A stretch of 64,000 nt of DNA from JAZDMK01 sp043800975 (GCA_043800975.1 JAZDMK010000325.1:8872-72871), one strand, 5' to 3'; counted from the stretch's first letter, positions 8,365 to 16,348 are shown. Notes: a model not told the origin generated them from the letters alone. Numbers and translations: made by a program.

Positions 8365-10239
8365 ATGTCAGGACCAGCTATTCACCACCTCGTTGCGAAA
8401 AACTTTGCTAACAAGTTAAAAGCAACATTACCGCCCGATCAGTCTGCTATGGCGGAAAAACTAACAGCAGGCCACGCACCTTACTTTTTTCTGGGATCAC
8501 AGGGACCCGATTTTCTTTTCTTTAACACAAAGGATATGGACCCTACGATCAGGAAATTTGTAGAAATGTATTATGATGTAGTTGATTTTATTGAGGAGTT
8601 TAAAAAAATGCTCATTGGGATTATTCCGGAAGAGTTGATTCAGGCTGTTGAAACATTGGAAACAGTCTGGGACAACCTTGTCGAGCGTTCATCTGCCATT
8701 GAAGAAATTACAGAAATTGCAGCTGATGTTTCAAACACAATTTCTCTTTTAAAAGCTAATTTGGAAGCAAAGGTTAAGGAATACATTACCGATAATGTAG
8801 AAGTATTCGATCTTCTGAAACATCCTATCCAGGATGGTCAGCCACACAAAGACTGGTGGTGGTTCGATACTTTACATTACAGAAGAACCGGACAGTATGC
8901 AGATGCACTCCTTAAAAATTCGCCCGTTGGTACTCCTGAACATGCTTATGCTTTAGGATACCTTTCGCATTTTGCATGTGATACGGTTGGACATCCCTTT
9001 GTCAACATTATTTCCGGTGGACCATACAGAACGCATCCCAAAAGGCATAAGCTTGTTGAAAATATGCAAGATGTATGGGCATACAAGAACTTTGCAAACA
9101 ACGGAGAATTTATTCAAAGCAAATTATCAGAAGAATACAAGTTCAACGGAGATGCAACCAAGCTTCCTCCAAAATTAAACAAACTTATTTTGGATAGTAT
9201 TCGTGATGTTTTTAACAAGAATGGCAGTACTCAATATGGTAAATCCATGACTTCTTCTGATCTGGATGATGCATATAGAATGTGGATGACATGGTTTGAA
9301 AAAACAACAAATGCCCTGGATCTTCCACTGCCACAACCTTATTCTTTCACAGCCGAAATTCAAGAGGTTTGGGATACCTTTACAGATAATACCAGTGATA
9401 TTTTTGACTGGGTTGGAAATTCAGGTGGTAATGGTGGAATCTTAGGTTTTTTAAGTTTTCTTGCAGCATTGATTCTGGCTCCGATATTACTCGCTGCTGC
9501 AGCAATTGATGCCATTGCAGGAGCCATTGCAACAGTCGGAGCAGCCGGAGCACGTTTTTTAATTTCACTTGCATACGAATTCCTGTATAATTCTTTCATG
9601 AATTTTCATCAGGGTGTTGTGCTGAACGGACTGGCTTTTCCTTTCAAAAATCAACTCGATCATTATCTTGTAAAGCATGTGTTGAATTCAAGCAGTCCTG
9701 ATGTAATTGGTAATAATGCAAATACATTTGCACCTCATTATCCTTTTGGTAAGTTTTCCCTTCCGGGACTTGAATCGGAAGGTCACCTCATTTATCCGTA
9801 TCTGAACATCGAGAAGGATGCATGCACGGGCGCTCCCAAATCATATTTCGATGCTAATGCATCGCATTATATGTTTGGCAAGATTGAATTATCGGACAAA
9901 GCTTACAAGAAGTACATCGACTTTCAGGAGAAAAACGGAAATATGAATGAAGCAGATGTAAACGCACGTTTTGGTCAGTTACAGGCACAGGCTGCCAGAG
10001 ATAGTCTGGGGAACGCTGTCGATCTGGGAAAATTTCTGTACAATAAATTTCTTGAAGGTAAAAAAATCGGAGACTTTAATCTGGATGCCGATAAAGGAAT
10101 TGCTTTCCAATCGTGGCGTAAAGTAAAAAAGTTTTCCGATCTGAATGATCCGAATGCACCGCATGTTGCTGTAACTACCGACAACACCGTGCTGAATACA
10201 AGAACAGATATTATTAATCCTAACAATGACATCTTATGA
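8365..10239 (+). CDS. Zinc-dependent phospholipase C-like protein with internal hydrophobic region
   Basis: 624 residues. The start SGPAIHHLVAKNF and the later LGSQGPDFLFF, WWWFDTLHYRRTGQYA, YALGYLSHFACDTVGHPFVN and YRTHPKRHKLVE carry the spaced His/Asp residues of the zinc-dependent phospholipase C/S1-P1 nuclease fold. A long Gly/Ala/Leu-rich hydrophobic stretch around residues 365-410 could insert into a membrane. There is no signal peptide. The gene overlaps the next by 4 bp (ATGA), indicating translational coupling. The start at 8365 is 20 nt after the conserved 34-nt element and has no Shine-Dalgarno. Whether it acts on phospholipids is inference from the fold; the C-terminal third (from about residue 450) is not assigned. 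Confidence 0.7.
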   Translation: MSGPAIHHLVAKNFANKLKATLPPDQSAMAEKLTAGHAPYFFLGSQGPDFLFFNTKDMDPTIRKFVEMYYDVVDFIEEFKKMLIGIIPEELIQAVETLETVWDNLVERSSAIEEITEIAADVSNTISLLKANLEAKVKEYITDNVEVFDLLKHPIQDGQPHKDWWWFDTLHYRRTGQYADALLKNSPVGTPEHAYALGYLSHFACDTVGHPFVNIISGGPYRTHPKRHKLVENMQDVWAYKNFANNGEFIQSKLSEEYKFNGDATKLPPKLNKLILDSIRDVFNKNGSTQYGKSMTSSDLDDAYRMWMTWFEKTTNALDLPLPQPYSFTAEIQEVWDTFTDNTSDIFDWVGNSGGNGGILGFLSFLAALILAPILLAAAAIDAIAGAIATVGAAGARFLISLAYEFLYNSFMNFHQGVVLNGLAFPFKNQLDHYLVKHVLNSSSPDVIGNNANTFAPHYPFGKFSLPGLESEGHLIYPYLNIEKDACTGAPKSYFDANASHYMFGKIELSDKAYKKYIDFQEKNGNMNEADVNARFGQLQAQAARDSLGNAVDLGKFLYNKFLEGKKIGDFNLDADKGIAFQSWRKVKKFSDLNDPNAPHVAVTTDNTVLNTRTDIINPNNDIL

Positions 10240-11252
10240 GCGCAAAAAATCCATATCTGAAATACAATAAAGAAGCGAAAGCACAGATTGAAAAATATCG
10301 GAAAGACGGTGCCCGCCGATCTAGGGAAAACAAAAATGAAGGAAAGCCCGAAGAAGCAATAAACAAAACATTTTTGTTTATCAAGTATACAGAACCCGAC
10401 AACGGAAACAGGCCGATTCCATCAGGAACCGTTTTCTGGAATAGTCCGGATATTGAATTATTTGATTCCGGCGAAAATGTGATCGCAAATAATCAAATCA
10501 CTGCCGGTCAGTCATACGCTGTGAATGTGGTTGTACAGAACCAGGGAGATATGGCCTGCAACAGCTGCACTGTAGAGCTTTACCTCTGCAATCCGTATAT
10601 CGGTTTCGACATGGCGCATGCTACGCTGCTCGGTGCGAAAGTAACAGCCGTTAATGCTCATGCATCCGCTATGGTTCGTTTTGATTACAACCCTACCAAC
10701 GCTGAAGCCGGGCACAAATGTATGTTTGCACGTGCCTACAGTTTTGCCTCGCTCGATATGCCCTTGAATGCCGCGGCTCTGGATACAGTGAACGATCGTC
10801 ACATTGGGCAGCAGAACCTGAGTATTGTGGAACAATTGGAAGAATTCAGCTTTTTTATGGCTGCAAATTTTACAAAAATTACCACAGTAGAGCTGGCAAT
10901 GAAAACAGTTAAACTGAATCCGGATCAATTTCGGCAGACAGCAATCAAAAAAATGATCCCGGCAACTGTTAAAATGATGAATGCACCGGAAATCAAAAGA
11001 GCCGATATAACAAAACTGCCAGTTATTAAACCCGGATTGAAACCCAAATTTTCAATCGGAAAATTTTCTGTGTTGAACCCTGCAATGAAAAATAAATGGG
11101 AAATAAAGCTGCAAAAAGATTCCCAGAAATTTGAATTTACAGTTCCGAACCTTGGCTTGAAAAAGAAAGAAGCCGCCGTGCTGCAGATCGAAGCAATAGA
11201 TGTTAAAACCAAAAAAAGCCTGGGGGGTTTAACCCTGATCGTTAAAGGCTGA
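10236..11252 (+). CDS. CARDB-like beta-sandwich protein, co-translated with the 8365 gene
   Basis: 338 residues. The first ~40 are lysine/arginine-rich and helical. A beta-sandwich at about 65-155 (AGQSYAVNVVVQNQGDMACNSCTVELYLC) resembles the CARDB/APHP adhesion-type fold. The C-terminal ~90 residues (KPKFSIGKFSV to GGLTLIVKG) look like a second beta domain. No signal peptide is present. It overlaps the phospholipase-like gene by 4 bp and ends just before a strong terminator, so the two form a unit. A likely role is a partner or substrate-binding subunit of the upstream enzyme, but this is inference from coupling only. Confidence 0.6.
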   Translation: MSAKNPYLKYNKEAKAQIEKYRKDGARRSRENKNEGKPEEAINKTFLFIKYTEPDNGNRPIPSGTVFWNSPDIELFDSGENVIANNQITAGQSYAVNVVVQNQGDMACNSCTVELYLCNPYIGFDMAHATLLGAKVTAVNAHASAMVRFDYNPTNAEAGHKCMFARAYSFASLDMPLNAAALDTVNDRHIGQQNLSIVEQLEEFSFFMAANFTKITTVELAMKTVKLNPDQFRQTAIKKMIPATVKMMNAPEIKRADITKLPVIKPGLKPKFSIGKFSVLNPAMKNKWEIKLQKDSQKFEFTVPNLGLKKKEAAVLQIEAIDVKTKKSLGGLTLIVKG

Positions 11253-11262
11253 TTATTATTTC

Positions 11263-11299
11263 AAAAAGGCGTTGCAAAAGGTAATGCCTTTTTGTTTTT
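11263..11299 (+). terminator. Rho-independent terminator after the 10236 gene
   Basis: AAAAAGGC (11263-11270) pairs with GCCTTTTT (11286-11293) and is followed by further T residues. It also shows that the next gene does not start at the upstream TTG inside this hairpin. Confidence 0.8.
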
Positions 11300-11324
11300 C
11301 ATTCTCAAAGTAAATACCCGAAAC

Positions 11325-11870
11325 ATGGAAAAATTTATTGAGCTATTACTACCGGCTCTTCTTAGCGGCGCTTTTATCAGTACTGTCATGGGGCTGATCT
11401 TAAAAAGACGTACTGGTATAATTGAAGCTGAAATTAAAAATCAGTTTGAAGCCAATATGACGATTTTCAAAGCTGGATATCAATGGAAGGAAAAAGCACT
11501 TTCTGAACTGCTGGGGAAAATCTATGTTCAATTCAATAGAACAAAAAGTGCTCTGTATCGATATCATGAAACCAATCTTTATCTGGAGGCGAAGGTATTG
11601 AAGGAAGGGAATGAAGCCATCCGAAACCTGCTCCTCGAAAAGGCATACTTAATTCCCATTGAGCTTCTGAAAGACGCAAATGAACTAATAAAGCATTATG
11701 ATGTGTGGCTTGAAGAATTTGATAAGCTCCGTGGAAACGTTAAGCCTGACCTGAATCACGAATTTGTATTCGTCGGTCCCAAGGGATTCCCATTTCCAAA
11801 AGATGCGGAAGCAAAATTCAAAAAAAAATATCTTGAACTATGGAATGAACTTTATGATAAACAATCCTGA
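11325..11870 (+). CDS. Membrane-anchored protein of unknown function (181 aa)
   Basis: The ATG at 11325 (MEKFIELLLPALLSGAF) is preferred; a longer frame starting with TTG at 11292 would begin inside the terminator hairpin. Residues about 5-25 form one membrane helix, followed by KRR and a long charged, mainly helical cytoplasmic domain with coiled-coil character (EAEIKNQFEANM and onward). The layout resembles small single-span Bacteroidota proteins with an N-terminal anchor, like the 27126 gene in this window. I do not recognise a family. A repeated upstream module begins 5 nt after its stop. Confidence 0.6.
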   Translation: MEKFIELLLPALLSGAFISTVMGLILKRRTGIIEAEIKNQFEANMTIFKAGYQWKEKALSELLGKIYVQFNRTKSALYRYHETNLYLEAKVLKEGNEAIRNLLLEKAYLIPIELLKDANELIKHYDVWLEEFDKLRGNVKPDLNHEFVFVGPKGFPFPKDAEAKFKKKYLELWNELYDKQS

Positions 11871-11875
11871 AAAAA

Positions 11876-11914
11876 CGGAACCTTTCAAAGTTACGGGGCA
11901 TAAATAAAAAAAAC
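11876..11914 (+). repeat. Upstream module type 2, copy 1
   Basis: CGGAACCTTTCAA, a variable spacer, then CGGGGCATAAATAAAAAAA. The same sequence with a few changes occurs at 16944-16981, before the 17006 gene. Here it is followed after 6 nt by an ATG that opens only a 28-codon frame. Confidence 0.6.
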
Positions 11915-11920
11915 ACTACC

Positions 11921-12007
11921 ATGAAAAAAAACCTTACACCGAATGTCACTTGTAATACGTTATTGGTTAATAGTTATACGTTATTCGTGAAACTCTCCTT
12001 CACTTGA
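11921..12007 (+). CDS. Possible 28-residue peptide or gene remnant behind module 2
   Basis: ATG at 11921, stop TGA at 12005-12007, starting MKKNLTPNVTCNTLLV. Its placement after a conserved upstream module is like that of real genes, but the frame runs straight into an imperfect inverted repeat (11958-12030). The original gene may therefore have been replaced or cut short by that repeat. It may equally be noise. Confidence 0.2.
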   Translation: MKKNLTPNVTCNTLLVNSYTLFVKLSFT

Positions 12008-12030
12008 ATACCATCTATTAACCATTAACG
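11958..12030. repeat. Imperfect inverted repeat (16-bp arms)
   Basis: CGTTATTGGTTAATAG at 11958-11973 and CTATTAACCATTAACG at 12015-12030 pair at 15 of 16 positions. The loop contains a second related word (TACGTTATTCGT). The right arm continues with repeated AACGAAT words. The interval 11871-12130 holds only repeats and upstream modules apart from the doubtful short ORF. Confidence 0.6.
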
Positions 12031-12043
12031 AATAACGAATAAC

Positions 12044-12097
12044 TTTTTCCAAAGAGGGTAATAACATTTTTCCATCTCGCCGGATTAAGGCAATAAA
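12044..12097 (+). repeat. Upstream module type 3, copy 2
   Basis: This is nearly identical to 6890-6941 over the GGGTAATAACATTTTTCC and TCTCGCCGGATTAAGGCA blocks. It ends about 33 nt before the ATG at 12131, so it is in the likely promoter or leader of that gene. Confidence 0.6.
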
Positions 12098-12130
12098 TGA
12101 GATTCTGTTTTATTCAAAAAACCCCAAAAA

Positions 12131-12535
12131 ATGAAGTTGAACGTATTGTTTTCAGGGCTGATGCTGATAGGTTGTACAGCCCTCTTTGCGCAGACTCCCG
12201 CGATGGAGCTCGTTCCTGTTGCGGTGAAAGGTATTGCTATGTCGGGTGGGTTGAAGCTGAGTAAATGCTGCACCTACAGCCAGACCGATCTGAAAACCGA
12301 AGTATCCGAATGGCGCAAGCTGGAGGATTCAGGAATCTATGTGATACAAATGAAAGTAAGCTGGAAGGGTGGCGTAACGGGAAAAGATTATTGGATAAGC
12401 GGAAAACTTATCTGCGATTTGAAAGGCTGCCATGCGCGCTGGGAAAAGGAAAGCTACAGCGGCGGTTTTAACCCGAATTACGAAACCTATTGCCCGCTCG
12501 ATTGCCTGGAGTTTTATGAGAAGAAAGGGAAGTGA
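12131..12535 (+). CDS. Small secreted cysteine-rich protein, possible lipoprotein
   Basis: 134 residues. The N terminus MKLNVLFSGLMLIGCTALFAQ can be read as an ordinary signal peptide cleaved after FAQ or as a lipoprotein signal with LIGC as lipobox. The mature part has a CC pair and three further cysteines (KLICDLKGCHARW, ETYCPLDC), suggesting disulfides and an extracytoplasmic location. Tryptophan and glycine are frequent. It is preceded by upstream module 3 and followed by a copy of the 34-nt element leading the next gene. I do not recognise a family. Confidence 0.65.
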   Translation: MKLNVLFSGLMLIGCTALFAQTPAMELVPVAVKGIAMSGGLKLSKCCTYSQTDLKTEVSEWRKLEDSGIYVIQMKVSWKGGVTGKDYWISGKLICDLKGCHARWEKESYSGGFNPNYETYCPLDCLEFYEKKGK

Positions 12536-12572
12536 TATTTTTTTGAATGAATGTATTAACCCAACATAACAA

Positions 12573-12606
12573 ACAGCGGAAGCCGAAAAGCTGCGAGAGA
12601 GTAGGC
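12573..12606 (+). promoter_or_regulatory. 34-nt conserved leader element, copy 3
   Basis: Third copy, ending 21 nt before the ATG at 12628. About 40 nt of sequence before it (a T run, GAATGAATGT, TTAACCCAACATAAC) matches the sequence before copy 4 closely, so a ~75-nt promoter-plus-leader module is conserved between these two genes. A frame open through the element joins the downstream gene but would place basic residues before its signal peptide, so I reject that longer start. Confidence 0.7.
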
Positions 12607-12627
12607 ACAATTAAACTATCAATCTCT

Positions 12628-14091
12628 ATGAAAAAAGGAAAATTTAGGTTTTTAACAATCGTTGCACTTGCAATGCTTACAAGCGCAAGTTACGGCCAGT
12701 TTAATTTTGGCTCAAATGGAACACTTGGCACTTATAGCAGTGCCTCAGGAACAAATAATCAGGCAACGGGGAATTACTCATTTGTATCTGGCAATTATTC
12801 AAAAGCAAACGGATCCTACTCAGCAGCTTTAGGATATTACAACGATGTTACCGGTTCACAAGGTTTTGCGGCAGGATACAGCAATCTCGTTTATGGATCG
12901 ATGGCGAGCATTGGTTTAGGTTACAGAGCCTATACAAATGGTCAAACAGCAGTTGCCGTTGGATACCATGTAAAGGCTCAAGCCAATAGATCTTTTGCAT
13001 TTGGCGCAGGTGTGGACTATAGTAATTTCTTAATAAACAACACTGAAAATTCATTGATGGTAGGTTTCAACAGTAATATTCCAACGTTATTTGTAGGACC
13101 TTCAACAGGTGTGGGTACAACAGGAAGTGTTGGTATTGGCAACAGTGCACCCACCAAAAAACTGGATGTAACCGGTGATGTTGGTTTATCAGGTTTCCTA
13201 TATGTAGGGGGTTCTGATTTAAGATTGGGTATGAATGACGGACGCGCTCAGGGATCCATCTTAACAAACCGGGCATTGGTTCATGGTAGTAATACAAGTA
13301 CCGATGATTTGGTTTTAAATTATGGTGGCGATTTTGAAGCAGGAATTCGTTTAGCAGGTTCTAAAGTCATTGCTGAAGGAAATGTAGGTATTGGAAATTC
13401 GACGAATTATGCTCTTAATATTAACGCAAATGTTAGTAATGAAAATCTTTCAAACGGAATTTGTCTGCAGTCTACTTCATCTGCTTGTATCGACTGGCGT
13501 TATGGATCCACTGGTATTTATCAGGCACGTATTCTGTACAATCAGAGTACATACGATATGGGCATACAGAACCTGACCAACGGTTCGATTATTTTCATGG
13601 CCAACAGCGGACAAATGAGATTAACTTCAGCAGGCAGACTTGGTATCAGCACAGCCACACCTATGGGCAAACTTCAAGCATCTTGTAATGATGGAAACTG
13701 GAGCTATGGAATCGTTTCTTCAGCCGATGCTACCAGCTATCCAAACACAAAATCACTCGTAGTGTATGATGAAAGTACTTCAACAGAAAATTTTGTTGTG
13801 TATCCTACCGGAAAAGTATATGCAAGAGAAATCACTGTGAAAACAGGTACTTTGCCTGACTATGTTTTTGAAGACAACTACAAATTGAAAAGCTTATCCG
13901 AACTGGAATCTTTCATCAAAGAAAACAAACATTTACCCAATGTTATTTCTGCGGTAGAAGCTGAAAAAAATGGTGTTGATGTGGGTGAAATGAACAGAGT
14001 TTTGCTTGAAAAAGTTGAAGAACTTACATTGTATATTATCGATATGCAGAAGCAAATTGATGAATTAAAAAAGTCAGATTCTAAAAACTAA
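12628..14091 (+). CDS. Trimeric adhesin/tail-fibre-like surface protein with C-terminal chaperone-type domain
   Basis: 488 residues from ATG 12628; a frame open from 12547 would precede the signal peptide and run through the conserved leader element, so it is not used. The signal peptide ends near SYGQ. Residues about 30-150 consist of GNYSxAxGxYS-type repeats (ATGNYSFVSGNYSKANGSYS) like the head repeats of trimeric autotransporters. Glycine-rich fibre-like segments with repeated GxVGIGN motifs follow. The final ~75 residues (DYVFEDNYKLKSLSELESFI to the end) match the C-terminal domain common in Bacteroidota tail-fibre-like proteins, ending in a coiled coil (LLEKVEELTLYIIDMQKQID). It is probably a surface or extracellular fibre; the partner is unknown. 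Confidence 0.75.
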   Translation: MKKGKFRFLTIVALAMLTSASYGQFNFGSNGTLGTYSSASGTNNQATGNYSFVSGNYSKANGSYSAALGYYNDVTGSQGFAAGYSNLVYGSMASIGLGYRAYTNGQTAVAVGYHVKAQANRSFAFGAGVDYSNFLINNTENSLMVGFNSNIPTLFVGPSTGVGTTGSVGIGNSAPTKKLDVTGDVGLSGFLYVGGSDLRLGMNDGRAQGSILTNRALVHGSNTSTDDLVLNYGGDFEAGIRLAGSKVIAEGNVGIGNSTNYALNINANVSNENLSNGICLQSTSSACIDWRYGSTGIYQARILYNQSTYDMGIQNLTNGSIIFMANSGQMRLTSAGRLGISTATPMGKLQASCNDGNWSYGIVSSADATSYPNTKSLVVYDESTSTENFVVYPTGKVYAREITVKTGTLPDYVFEDNYKLKSLSELESFIKENKHLPNVISAVEAEKNGVDVGEMNRVLLEKVEELTLYIIDMQKQIDELKKSDSKN

Positions 14092-14111
14092 TAATTACAA
14101 ATTATTCTGAT

Positions 14112-14792
14112 ATGAAAAAGTTGTTTTTCTTATTATCATTTTTATTAATGGTAATTGTATCACAATCTCAAGATATCAAATTTGTCGTGCAAGAGAAATT
14201 GAATGTTGGTTTGGATATGATTAAAGACTTTAAATACGTCAATAATCAATATTTATTCTTAAACAAATCAACTCTGAAGACAATGGATATGAAAGGGAAT
14301 GAATTGAATTCTAAGAGTGTTGAAGGTGTTAATGGATTTGATTGGTCTGATGGGAAGATTCAGACGATTTCATCCAAAAACAACATCAATAGTAACACAA
14401 AATATTCTGATAAATATAGTTTGGAAATGAAATTTCTTTCTCCATATGAAGATGGGTATTTTACCTGCAAAGTTATTACTGCTGGAAATTCTGTTTCATA
14501 TAGTAGTGCTATTGTTTTCGTTGATAACAGCGGAAACGAAAAAATCTTTGACTATATTGAAGGTGTACCTTCCGGCCTTTTTGAAAAAGACGGAAAACTT
14601 TATTACGTGCTTAGCAAAAACGTAAAAGGAGAAAATGGGTTTCTGAAAGTTTATGATATTATGACAAAATCGAATGCAGGCATTGAAGAAATACCTGTTG
14701 TTGATCCAGTTGGCATAAGCATAGATACAGAAGGTAATTTCTACTCTTATTCTTCTTTTACAAATGAAATCATTAAATTCAGGAGGAAATAA
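14112..14792 (+). CDS. Secreted protein of unknown function, beta-propeller-like
   Basis: 226 residues. A signal peptide (MKKLFFLLSFLLMVIVSQSQ) is followed by a mature part with alternating beta strands and motifs such as GKIQTISSKNN, DGKLYYVL and DPVGISIDTEGNFYSYSS. These resemble NHL or SMP-30 type propeller blades, but at this length only part of a propeller could form. It starts 20 nt after the adhesin gene and ends 1 nt before the start of the protease gene, so the three are likely co-transcribed. An AGGAGG sequence before the next start is formed by its last codons. I do not recognise a defined family. Confidence 0.6.
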   Translation: MKKLFFLLSFLLMVIVSQSQDIKFVVQEKLNVGLDMIKDFKYVNNQYLFLNKSTLKTMDMKGNELNSKSVEGVNGFDWSDGKIQTISSKNNINSNTKYSDKYSLEMKFLSPYEDGYFTCKVITAGNSVSYSSAIVFVDNSGNEKIFDYIEGVPSGLFEKDGKLYYVLSKNVKGENGFLKVYDIMTKSNAGIEEIPVVDPVGISIDTEGNFYSYSSFTNEIIKFRRK

Positions 14793-14793
14793 T

Positions 14794-16182
14794 ATGAAAA
14801 AAATCATTCTTATAATATTAATTGCTTTTTCTTCCTCGTATGTAAAAGCTACAAATTACGCTATACTTGTTTCTGCCGGACTAGCTACAATTGATGATGC
14901 GTTCAGCAACAGTGAATATTGGTACGACCTGTATCTTTCTTATGAAGATCTTATCATAAAGGAAGGATATGATGAAGACAATGTCTTTGTTTTTTATGGA
15001 GCCGGATCCGATTTCACAGCAACCACCAAAGACCGTTATAAAATAGGCTATCATGGTTGGACGAATCCGATTACGGACTTTAACAACTCCTATTCAACAC
15101 TTGTAACACAATTCACGGCTATTGGAAATACAATAACCAGCAATGACAATGTTGTAATAAGGTGGGTTGTCGGTCATGGCGGAAATGCTGGAAGTAATGA
15201 TAATTACTCAGCATTGATTCAGAATACAAGTCAAAATGTTAGTGAAGCGCAGATTCAAAGTTTGGTTTCTCTTATCCCGAATTATAATAGAAAAAGTATA
15301 ATTTGGATGACATGTATGAGTGGTTGTTTGGTGAAAGGAAGTTCTACCTTAAACTATGCCCGAACGTCTGTACTTACCAGTTCTGACTGGGATGAGTATT
15401 CCTACGGCGCGTATTATCCGGAAGGCCATGCAGAGTTGAACTATGTTGTAAACAGCTCTTTGTACGGACAGGATTATGCGGGTACAACATACAATGGTGA
15501 TCAGAATAATGATCACATAATTAGCTTCAACGAACTTTATCTGGAAACGCAAAACAGCACCCCGGCTATGCAGTCTGAAACTCAGTTGGGCAATGCCTGT
15601 TCAATTGCAAACAGGGATTATATCAGTGAATCCATCCTCCTTGATAATGCTACTATAAGCAATACACAGGACTATGCAACGCGTTTCATTAATGCAAATA
15701 ATTGTACTGTTAGCAGCAGCGGGATTGTACATTTTGTTGCTCAGGAAAAAACGGTATTGTCAATTGGTTTTCATGCAAGTTCTTCTTGTCAGTTTCATGC
15801 CTATTTAAGTAATGAAACCTGCGCTGGCGTTTTGAAAGAAGTTAATAACTCGACCAGTAATAACAATGAAGTCGAAGAAAATGAATACTTCATTTCTCAG
15901 CTTCATGGAGTTAATCAAGCAGTTTCTGAAAACAATTCCGAAAGTTCATTTGATCTTTATCCCAACCCAGCCAATGGAGCTTTCACTATTCAGGTAAATA
16001 ATATCACATCCGAAGAAGGTATTCACATTGAAGTGGTTAATTATACTGGAAAAATAATTGAGAGCCTGGTTACGAACACATCAAAATGTGTATTCGATTT
16101 ATCGAACCAACCCAAAGGGATATACCTGGTTCGTGTAAAACATCAGGATAAAATTTTTACTAAAAAACTGATCATTCAATAA
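14794..16182 (+). CDS. C13/caspase-like (clan CD) cysteine peptidase with T9SS type A sorting domain
   Basis: 462 residues from ATG 14794, which directly follows the upstream stop; a longer frame beginning at 14764 overlaps the previous gene. Signal peptide, then a domain up to about residue 260 with the clan CD pattern: hydrophobic strand plus His-Gly (VIRWVVGHGGNAG) and hydrophobic strand plus Cys (IIWMTCMSGC), resembling legumain's H-G and E-A-C-x-S-G motifs. This supports a cysteine endopeptidase. An acidic spacer of about 40 residues leads to the T9SS type A domain (DLYPNPANGAFTIQ to LIIQ). It is expected to be secreted and surface-attached. The neighbouring fibre and propeller-like proteins could be partners or substrates, which is inference. 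Confidence 0.75.
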   Translation: MKKIILIILIAFSSSYVKATNYAILVSAGLATIDDAFSNSEYWYDLYLSYEDLIIKEGYDEDNVFVFYGAGSDFTATTKDRYKIGYHGWTNPITDFNNSYSTLVTQFTAIGNTITSNDNVVIRWVVGHGGNAGSNDNYSALIQNTSQNVSEAQIQSLVSLIPNYNRKSIIWMTCMSGCLVKGSSTLNYARTSVLTSSDWDEYSYGAYYPEGHAELNYVVNSSLYGQDYAGTTYNGDQNNDHIISFNELYLETQNSTPAMQSETQLGNACSIANRDYISESILLDNATISNTQDYATRFINANNCTVSSSGIVHFVAQEKTVLSIGFHASSSCQFHAYLSNETCAGVLKEVNNSTSNNNEVEENEYFISQLHGVNQAVSENNSESSFDLYPNPANGAFTIQVNNITSEEGIHIEVVNYTGKIIESLVTNTSKCVFDLSNQPKGIYLVRVKHQDKIFTKKLIIQ

Positions 16183-16200
16183 TGGGTTATTAATCCTTAG

Positions 16201-16233
16201 AAAACCGGTAATACTATTTGCCGGTTTTCTTTT
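16201..16233 (+). terminator. Rho-independent terminator of the 14794 gene
   Basis: AAAACCGG (16201-16208) pairs with CCGGTTTT (16221-16228) and is followed by CTTTT. Confidence 0.8.
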
Positions 16234-16293
16234 ATTGAAACACTTAAGAGATGTTGTATTTTTTTGAACGAATGTTTTAACCCAACATAACAA

Positions 16294-16327
16294 ACAGCGG
16301 AAGCCGAAAAGCTGAGACAGAGTAGGC
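16294..16327 (+). promoter_or_regulatory. 34-nt conserved leader element, copy 4
   Basis: Fourth copy, ending 21 nt before the ATG at 16349. The preceding T run, GAACGAATGT and TTAACCCAACATAAC match the region before copy 3. It follows a terminator, so it must belong to a new transcript for the 16349 gene. Confidence 0.7.
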
Positions 16328-16348
16328 GATAATTAAACAACTATTTTC

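Noticed and set aside
12547..12627. Upstream start for the adhesin gene at 12547
   Set aside because: It would translate the conserved leader element and place basic residues before an otherwise good signal peptide; ATG 12628 is at the same distance from the element as in the other genes.
14781..14793. AGGAGG as a true Shine-Dalgarno for the C13-like protease
   Set aside because: It is formed by the last codons (Arg-Arg-Lys) of the preceding gene and other starts in the window lack such a site; it may help but cannot be taken as evidence of SD use.
7061..16327. 34-nt elements as integron attC sites or CRISPR-like repeats
   Set aside because: They lack RYYYAAC/GTTRRRY ends, spacing is irregular (1.2 to 4.3 kb), there is no integrase gene, and they precede start codons rather than follow genes.
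7061..16327. Selenocysteine at the TGA/TGT/TGC position of the element's open frame
   Set aside because: TGA/Cys interchange is suggestive, but no SECIS-like stem follows, the frame is not part of a conserved protein, and no selenocysteine genes are seen here.
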